From the NCBI GenBank assembly GCA_025024175.1, contig QCXZ01000064.1, positions 48,195,325-48,259,324 of the forward strand: a DNA stretch of 64,000 nucleotides, given 5' to 3'. Both the position numbers and the translations under genes were made by a program. The DNA is from Rhyzopertha dominica. Taxonomy: Eukaryota > Arthropoda > Insecta > Coleoptera > Bostrichidae. A model generated the notes under the pieces. It saw only the letters and a list, made by a program, of their open reading frames with translations, ran no database searches and had not been told where the DNA came from. Positions 57,101 to 64,000 of this stretch are shown in pieces (position 1 is the stretch's first letter; every line of letters begins with the position of its first letter).

Positions 57101-57636
57101 ATAACACGTATTTATCATTTCTGCTGTGACAGGGCTTCACCATCACGTGTCTTATTTTTAAGTGAATTTGCTTAGTTAGCGAAACCTTCTCTTGTTTCAT
57201 TCGTAAATTTTCATTTTCTGTTCTTAAAAATTAAATAACTATTTTAACATTTGTAGCCTGCATGGTTTGAAAATGTACTTCTCGAATGTTTTTAACTCCA
57301 ATGTTTTTTTTTAATGTTGCTTTAACTGAAAAAACACATTAACGTAAAATCTGGCATTTAAGTTAAGTCAAAAAGTTACAAACAAGTTGTTTTCTAGGAG
57401 AACTAATTACAAGTGATAGGGATTAAATAAATTTCCTTTTATTCAGTGTACAGAAGAGGGACCGATACCGATTGCTCTCGGGACTACCCTTTAACTGATA
57501 TGAGAATTTTTATCGATCATTTCCACAACACTAATTTCATTGTCACAGGTTGCTGTTCTTTCACTTCCCTTTTTCAGGGGTGACCCTTAAAGTTAACAAC
57601 TCAAGTCTGTTAAAAATTACGTCTGCGGCAAATATA
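54172..57636. other. 3.5 kb without recognisable gene
   Basis: Frames of up to 110 codons (for example 55394-55726 plus, 56207-56500 plus, 55730-55987 minus) show no domain I can name and lack exon-like context. One N is at 55491. Confidence 0.4.
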
Positions 57637-57730
57637 GAGTGGGCTGCCGTTCAGATTAGTTCCGCACAGAGACGAGTGGATGATGCCGTTTTGCCACTAG
57701 ATGGCATGGTGTCATCCATGTTATAATTCT
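57637..57730 (+). repeat. dispersed repeat R, copy 2
   Basis: Inverse match of 21546-21640 as described there. The similarity is restricted to about 95 bp; flanks differ. Confidence 0.7.
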
Positions 57731-57765
57731 CGCACATATGTTTTTTATCGAATTATTGACTTACA

Positions 57766-57790
57766 ACAATACAATACAATACAATACAAT
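57766..57790. repeat. (ACAAT)n microsatellite
   Basis: Five consecutive ACAAT units in plus orientation. Confidence 0.9.
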
Positions 57791-58220
57791 GCTCGCTCAT
57801 TCACAGTTTGTTCTTCAAATAGTATTGTAAATAAAATATCAACATTGACTATGAAAATGTATTTTGCATTTGCGATTCCGTCGGGCACAATATCGTCAGT
57901 GAAACAGTTTGTATATTTGTCTCAGTTAGTTTCCTTATTTTAAAGCAACATTTCTATATAACCGGTGATAAATACTGATACGTTTTTAATTCACAAAATT
58001 AATTAGGTACCTACTTTTCTGCTGCAGCTCTTTAATTTTTTTATGGATTTTTACTTCAGATTTTTGCGATATTGATAACCCTAATTAATTCGCCCGCAAA
58101 TATTTTTACATTAAAAATTGAAACCTCATCCATACTCTCAAAGTGGAATAGTATTTAATGAATTCTTCTTTAATATAATAATTCTTGGAAGTGTAATCCA
58201 CTTAATTCTTTAATTGTAAA
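57791..58220. other. no recognisable gene
   Basis: AT-rich spacer with no motif seen. Confidence 0.45.
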
Positions 58221-58249
58221 GCGCTTTCGACTAAAAGGTAGTCCTCGCC
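58221..58249 (-). other. Penelope-like 3' UTR hairpin motif
   Basis: On the minus strand: GGCGAGGACTACC, TTTTAGTC, then GAAAGCGC. The stem GACTA/TAGTC followed by GAAAGC closely resembles the element at 42167-42190 (GACT..AGTCGAAAGC), which lies in the 3' UTR of a recognised Penelope-like fragment. An ATTAAAGAATT block follows in both. No endonuclease could be read upstream on the minus strand, so only the tail may remain. Confidence 0.45.
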
Positions 58250-61200
58250 AGTACAATATAGGTCAAAACATATAAAAAAGAAACTTTTATAATACGATTA
58301 GCAAAGTCAAAAAATTTAGTAACAAGCAAACTTGACTACAAACCAGAAGTAACCTACATGCCAGCAACACTATCGCAATACTAATTTTGATCAAATAAAT
58401 AGTTTAAAACAGGACAACTGACAGCCCAATGGCATATATACTGTGCGTTTCATAAGTGTTGGCGCCGGTGGTGGGGATGCCACTACATGCGATCCCTTTA
58501 AACCAATGGCGTGCGCCCACATTTTATCAATTAAAAGTTGCATCAAAACGCAACTGCACTTTTGCGTTTGATGAGTTTATGTCGTATTGAAACATAATGA
58601 AATACTAGAATACTTCTTAAAATTGTATTGCTCATTAGACTGACCATGCTTAATTAAAACTTAATGGTTGAAAGGAACATGAAAGCTATCTGCGATTTGA
58701 TTTCTTTAATAATACCATAAAACGGAAATTAAACTCTGCAGTAATAAAATATAACAATATACACTGTTAAAGTAAAAGTTATCAAAATATATAAACTGTC
58801 GCTGATCTGGCCATGGCATTAGATGGTGTCGTATTCTAAAAGGTACCGAAACAAAATCAATAAAGCGACTAGAACTAGAACGTAACAATTTTTCTTTGAA
58901 ATGAATAGAAATAAAGCTAAATATATTTACAAAGGAAAGAATAACAGAACGCAACCAAGTGCGTACACTCTCAAACCGTGTAGTAATAAAAATCATAAAC
59001 AAGGGATCTTTTAAGACAAAAACAAGGCCACTTCCTTTTCAATGCGGGATCACTCCGTCATTTCGTCATCATTCGCAAACTAAGACACCATCCAATTCAT
59101 TCTTAAAGTCATCGTTTTCAGAAGAAGACGAATCACTGTCTGAATTATCTCAATTGTCACTATTACTATGTATAGCTGCCTATAGTGATTATAATCTTCT
59201 CAACTTGCTTCTCGAATAAACCGTCAGTTTTCCAATATTCGTCTCCAACTTTAATAACGTGGCGTACAAATGCCTCCCATTTGTGAAAATAAATTTAGTC
59301 AAATGCTCGATGCGTCACAGAAATTAAAATTTGGATTTCTAAATCTCCGGCATTATTTTCACGAATAAATCATTCAAACAGAGGGAAAGAAATATTGTTA
59401 CATATTATTTTTATTTTTAACGCGCTCCAAAGCAATGTTCCTACCATCACACAAAATACTCGCGAAATAACCGAACTACGCACACGCCACTGGTGACGCT
59501 GAAACAGCCGGGACCATGCGCGATTGGAATGCAAGATTGCAGTGGCCCATCCCACGTTGTCGCGTCTTTCCAGGTCGATGTGTAATATTTGTCCGGGCAA
59601 ATTAGTTCAGATCATCATCTGGCTATGCGTTACTAGTCTGTCCAGAGTTTTAGGCTCAAGGAAGCCGCTGTGCTTCGTTAACATGCTGAACTTCATTACA
59701 TTCCAATCCGGGGCCAGGACTTAAGAAACGCACAGTACGGGGATCACTAAATTCACACATTTTACTGTTATTGTTATTTTCCGGGCTATTATGCCATGGT
59801 CCGAAGCTTTCTTCTCCTACAGATGTTTCGCTGTTCATTGTGCCATAACGAGATGCCATTTTATCAACTGCCTAGTATTCCAGCACGATGGGTCACCCAG
59901 CATTGTCACAGTTCTAGATGTGCAATGACGATAGTCGGCGAGAAAACGATAGCCGACGTGCCGGCAATTGTACCACTTCGCTTTAAACATTGGTCCATAT
60001 AGACATGTTGAGCCACTGGTACATACACTGCTTTGTCCACCATAAAACTGTAAAATGACATCTGAAGTTTTTAGAAAAGTAAAGCAGAGTATTAAATCCT
60101 CCAAAATTTTGTCTTGGGCAATATTTTATACAATTAANCGTTCTTGAGATAGAGCGCCAAGAGCAGGAATCGCTTAGTCATAAGTATGATAATGCTATGT
60201 CATCTGAATAATCCAGTACATAGTACATAGTATTTTTTATAAAACTATATTTCTATAAATATTATAATTATTAACAAGCCTTAATAAATTACCAATGACA
60301 TTTATAAATTTTACTCATAAATAAAGCAACCATCGAATTACATTAATTAAACTATATTAATAAGAAGATACTGAAATGAAATATTTTAAATGCATTTTAA
60401 TAAGTTTATTTAGGAATGAAATTTATAATATATACCTATTATTTATTGTTATAATAGTGTTTCAGTGCTGAATTCTACATACGACCTATAGCGTTATCAT
60501 GCAAAAGTCTAAGCGCTTCCAACTCTATAATGGGTATTTATACAACTTGATGCATTCGTAACGTATTCCAATAAGTAATAAGCTTCGTAAAACCTTTTAA
60601 TACCTTCACCAACGCCTCACCTAAAAACTAAATTGTACTGTATTTACGCATGTGGGTTATAGAGAACCAACTTACCATGGTATTAGTAATTCGATCATTT
60701 ACCGTAGGTATTGTTATAAAGCCGCATTAAGGTATTAATGTACTTAACATTATATTTCGAAGACGAACAACCATCAAACAATTTAACATTCACCCTAGTT
60801 GATTCAGCAATAAAAGGGAATGAAAATGAAATGCGAAACAGTGATTTGAAATTTAAATGTAAGATCACTGATGCGAATGTTTACAAGCAGACGGCATGAT
60901 ATGCACGTTACCTACTGGGTTTTAACCTATTGGTATAGATACAGTTCCCAACTCTTTAACCAACAGACCGCCAGGCCAAACCGTACAAACCAAAACAACA
61001 ACAAGACTAATTAGAATACCAGGTACGTCAAAAATCAGAATAGTTACCAAAAGACAAATATGATTTGTATTCAATGCTTTTATGATAATATGTTTCGACG
61101 TAAATTAAATAACAAGTCCGCAACTGTGCATTCTGTACGTTTTTAGCGAAACACCTTACACCAGTAACTGTTTTCTTTCTCTTTTTTTAAATTAAATTTA

Positions 61201-61929
61201 ATTTCCTTTTTCATTCGTTCGTTGCCCGATGATCGCCACCCAGACAGCGTTAAATCTTAACGGAGCAAGACCTTCCGAGTTTTGGCTTTTTAATGGACGC
61301 CATTTTTTTACTAAAATTTGTCTGTATTTATTGGTTTTAGCCTTCCTCAGGTGTTTACAATCTAGAAAAAATAATACATTAAAAATAGTGCAATTCTTAG
61401 AAGTATAAATATAAAAAAATATAAAATTATACCTTACCGAAGCTACACAGGAGGCTATGTTAAGCTAAACTGTAAGGGAATATTCGTTTACTTAACAAAT
61501 CAGCTTCTTGTTATTGCCTACAAATACATGCCGCTTTTATAGAAATATAAATTATTCGCAATACAACATACGCTTTAGGTAAAGGAGATGGAAACTGTTT
61601 ATTTGCTGTCCGTATCTATTAAGCAGATCACCGAGCATACCCTCGCTATCCACGAGCTGACTGCTTTCGGAAATTAAGGGAATGTTTAAGACAACGGGTG
61701 TTAGTGTTTCTAAAGGAGTACTGGGGACTGTAGGGATCACGAAATAAATAATGAAGTAAATCACTTTCATGCAGCCATCATTAAATTACGCTTTGTAACC
61801 CCTGGTTGTCTTGAGGTANATGATAGGTTCGGACGACGAAGAAAAGAAAAGAAAAGGGCGAATGTATGTTTATAACGACTACTATATTAAATATTAAAAG
61901 AAACACAATACACTATATATATGAACAAC
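58250..61929. other. 3.7 kb without recognisable gene
   Basis: Open frames are 98 codons or less. The stretch 59440-59960 is less AT-rich and has overlapping frames on both strands, but none resembles a known protein. N bases are at 60138 and 61820. Confidence 0.4.
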
Positions 61930-61931
61930 TA

Positions 61932-62298
61932 CAGTAAGCTCTCGTTAAACAAAACAAACAAATCCCGCGGATGCCCGGCGATACAAAAAAATAACTCACG
62001 ACGGCAAAACCAGTCGGTGCGCTCGCGCAAACGCCATTCCGCGATCCCGGGTATCAACTCACTGCCCTCCTCCGTTAGGGTCGGCGATCTCTACCCAGAT
62101 ATGGGGCCGGAAACGCGCAGCTGCCATGCTACCAACTTAGATGATAAACAAAACTTAAAATCCCTGCTACAGCTTCACGTTACTGTACAAGTACCCCGGA
62201 ATAAGATGCCTCAGGAGGAAAACAGTCATCTGCTTAAGCTGATGACCAGAAGAATTAGTGAGTACATACAGCGTTGTAAAATCTTCACCCATTATTGA
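61932..62298 (+). other. possible pogo/Tigger-like terminus and short open frame
   Basis: CAGTAAGCTCTCGTTAAACA at 61932 is preceded by TA (61930-61931) and resembles the 5' terminus of pogo/Tigger-type Tc1/mariner elements (CAGT...CTCG.TTA). A frame of 125 codons (61921-62298) starts in the terminus; it is basic and Ser/Asn/Gln-rich, with no catalytic motif, so I regard it as unproven. The region 61960-62110 is clearly GC-richer than its flanks. No matching right terminus was found. Confidence 0.3.
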
Positions 62299-64000
62299 TT
62301 TTGTTCAGGTCCTTACTATACAATTTTCTTTACCCAATAAACATGTACCATTGCGGGCAAAAGTTATTAAACGGCTGAATAGTCAGAGAGTATTCAACCA
62401 TTTACCCTCTAAATTTTGTGCATTTTCCCGCTAAGCAATGCTGCAAGCGTACCATTGTTACCAGGTGACAAATTTACTTTATCGGCAACCATTAACATTT
62501 GTACAGTGAATGAAAGTGTGTATACCCGTGTGCAACTGCCCTATGCAAAGCGAACTATTAAAATTGATTTCCAAGCACGCGCTTTGGTTTAAAAGCTGCA
62601 CTTTTTTGCATATAGCAACAAAAGTGCAATATGTAGATGCAAATAAATACTCACGGTAAACAGCATAAACGTCTTGTTAACAAACTAGCGTTGCACTGCT
62701 AAATGCAACTAAATGTTCTAAAACCAACTCTTCATTCAAGATATTTAACATGCAATGACCATTAATTCTCCTTGCAATCCACTTTCTAGTCCACAAGCGC
62801 TTTTGTTTAAGCTTATTTTGTCGTCTTCACCCTTATCTCAATTGTTAGAATCAACAATGATTTACTTTCTTTTCATTCAACACCCATTTTGCATCTAAGG
62901 TCTACTTTACTCTAGTAGTATATTAAACCTTGGATTGCATATGCCATCCTATAAAGACGTAATTTTATAGGTCAGGGTGAGGTTAAGTTTAGGTTAAGAA
63001 AATCATGATTAGAACTACAAACAGCGCACACGTACGTATTGAAATACTTACTGAAAACAATTTGTAATTACAAATTGAGAACAAAACCCTAAGCTAATAT
63101 CTTGTATTAAAATGTGTCTAATTTTCAGTATAATAATTGTATAGCTTATTTCAATAAAGGACAGTAGGGGAATTGTGCGCAGCGTGTAATTGTGTGCATT
63201 TGAATTTTCAATGGGATGTGAGATTCTGAGTATAGTTGTCATCTAATAAACAGTTCATTAAGTAATTTCAGATACCAATTTTCGCCAAACGGCAAAACTA
63301 TGAGACGCCGTTTAGGACATAATTAAGTTAGCCGTATATAAATAAAAGTTTTCTGGTGTGTTTAGAGAAAAATGCTAAATATATGAAGTTTTTGTTGTAT
63401 TGCTCTCTTTCACTCATAATATATAAAAGTTTTGATAGCGCGCAATATAAATATTGCTATGCATTTATATAAAAGCTTGTAATACGTAATAACGTAGTAT
63501 AGAGACAAAACGACTATATCTTACCATATACAGGGGGCGCTACTAAGGCTATCAAAAAGACATTATGTGATATGGCAACTTCGAGCGAGTAGATAATGGT
63601 GTTTCAGCTTTGTCAACCTGACAAAACAACAAAAGCTAAAAATTTTGATAAATTTAGCTACAATTTTATCAAGTCGACCGGGGCGACAACGAACATGGTA
63701 CATGGCGCCATCTTTAGTTTCTAAACCATACGTGAAATCACGTTCTGGCTCCAGTAGTTAAGACTCACCGTAACACTATTATCAATAATCTTGTACTTTT
63801 CTAACTACTTTTACAGTCACCCATTGTTGCCACAATCCCTAACTCTCAACTGCCGATAAAGCGGCATCTAGTTGAATTGAGATAGTGCCGTTTTCTCTAT
63901 AATTATGCATTACAAATTTTTATATGAACGCACAAATAATATTTTTTCCCATTATCTAAACCATTATATATTTTAGTTAATTTTTTTATAATATAATTGA
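62299..64000. other. no recognisable gene
   Basis: AT-rich. A TATACAGGGGGCGCTACTAA sequence at 63527 has the look of a DNA-transposon terminus, but no inverse partner was found before the window ends. Confidence 0.35.

Noticed and set aside
21546..57730. Mirror order of repeats R, F, C (21.5-27.5 kb) and C, F, R (49.3-57.7 kb) in opposite orientation, as in a 36-kb inverted duplication
   Set aside because: DNA between and beside the repeats does not match in inverse where I compared it, the spacings differ by kilobases, and the C copies have clean independent TTAA borders. Independent insertions are the simpler reading.
1..64000. CRISPR arrays, bacterial operons, rRNA genes
   Set aside because: No regularly spaced repeats with unique spacers, no clusters of adjacent long frames and no rRNA-like conserved blocks were seen; the families present are all eukaryotic.

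Overview
The window reads as insect (or at least arthropod) genomic DNA. It is AT-rich and gene-poor, and everything recognisable in it belongs to animal transposable-element families: Penelope-like elements, R4/Dong-, RTE- and CR1/Jockey-type LINEs, an IS630/Tc1/mariner-like element, hAT elements and MITEs, a TTAA-site MITE, a Crypton-type recombinase remnant, a THAP-domain remnant and a Gypsy-type leader. I found no intact host protein gene and nothing bacterial (no operons, ribosome binding sites or CRISPR). Scattered single N bases point to a draft eukaryotic assembly. The insect order cannot be fixed from the sequence. Each coding remnant I followed carries stops, frameshifts or truncations.

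Layout, left. 0-1 kb has two pieces of a Penelope-like GIY-YIG endonuclease. 3-4.8 kb is an R4/Dong-type LINE between TAA-type microsatellites. 5.1-10 kb is a nest: a minus-strand LINE RT is split by an 861-bp hAT MITE with a perfect 8-bp target duplication and by a 3.4-kb foldback element. A second foldback element occupies 11-13.7 kb; both end in GTACAC. A 5'-truncated LINE with a readable RT lies on the minus strand at 15.4-17.9 kb.

Middle. There is a decayed THAP-domain exon at 19.9-20.3 kb and a 2.6-kb mariner-like element with long inverted repeats, TA target site and frameshifted transposase at 23.1-25.7 kb. RTE-type LINE and Crypton-type remnants follow at 27.8-28.6 kb, and a perfect 48-bp-arm hairpin at 31.1 kb. 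A hAT (ZBED/SCAND3-like) transposase pseudogene is at 33.9-35.2 kb and a second hAT MITE family at 36.1-36.8 kb. A LINE fragment (38.8-39.3 kb) and a tRNA-Thr-like sequence (40.8 kb) follow.

Right. A CpG-rich minisatellite lies at 41.6 kb. A Penelope-like endonuclease flanked by inverted copies of its own 3' UTR lies at 42.2-43.0 kb, and LTR-retrotransposon leader pieces with primer binding site at 44.1-44.9 kb. The second copy of the TTAA MITE is at 49.3-50.3 kb. A tandem pair of a TIR element at 52.2-54.2 kb is interrupted by the second copy of the first hAT MITE, again with a perfect 8-bp duplication. The rest, notably 44.9-49.3 and 54.2-64 kb, shows little that can be named.

The elements do not form a pathway. 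What the window offers is insertion history: target-site duplications and nesting give a relative order, and the internally repeated non-autonomous elements are the least explained part.
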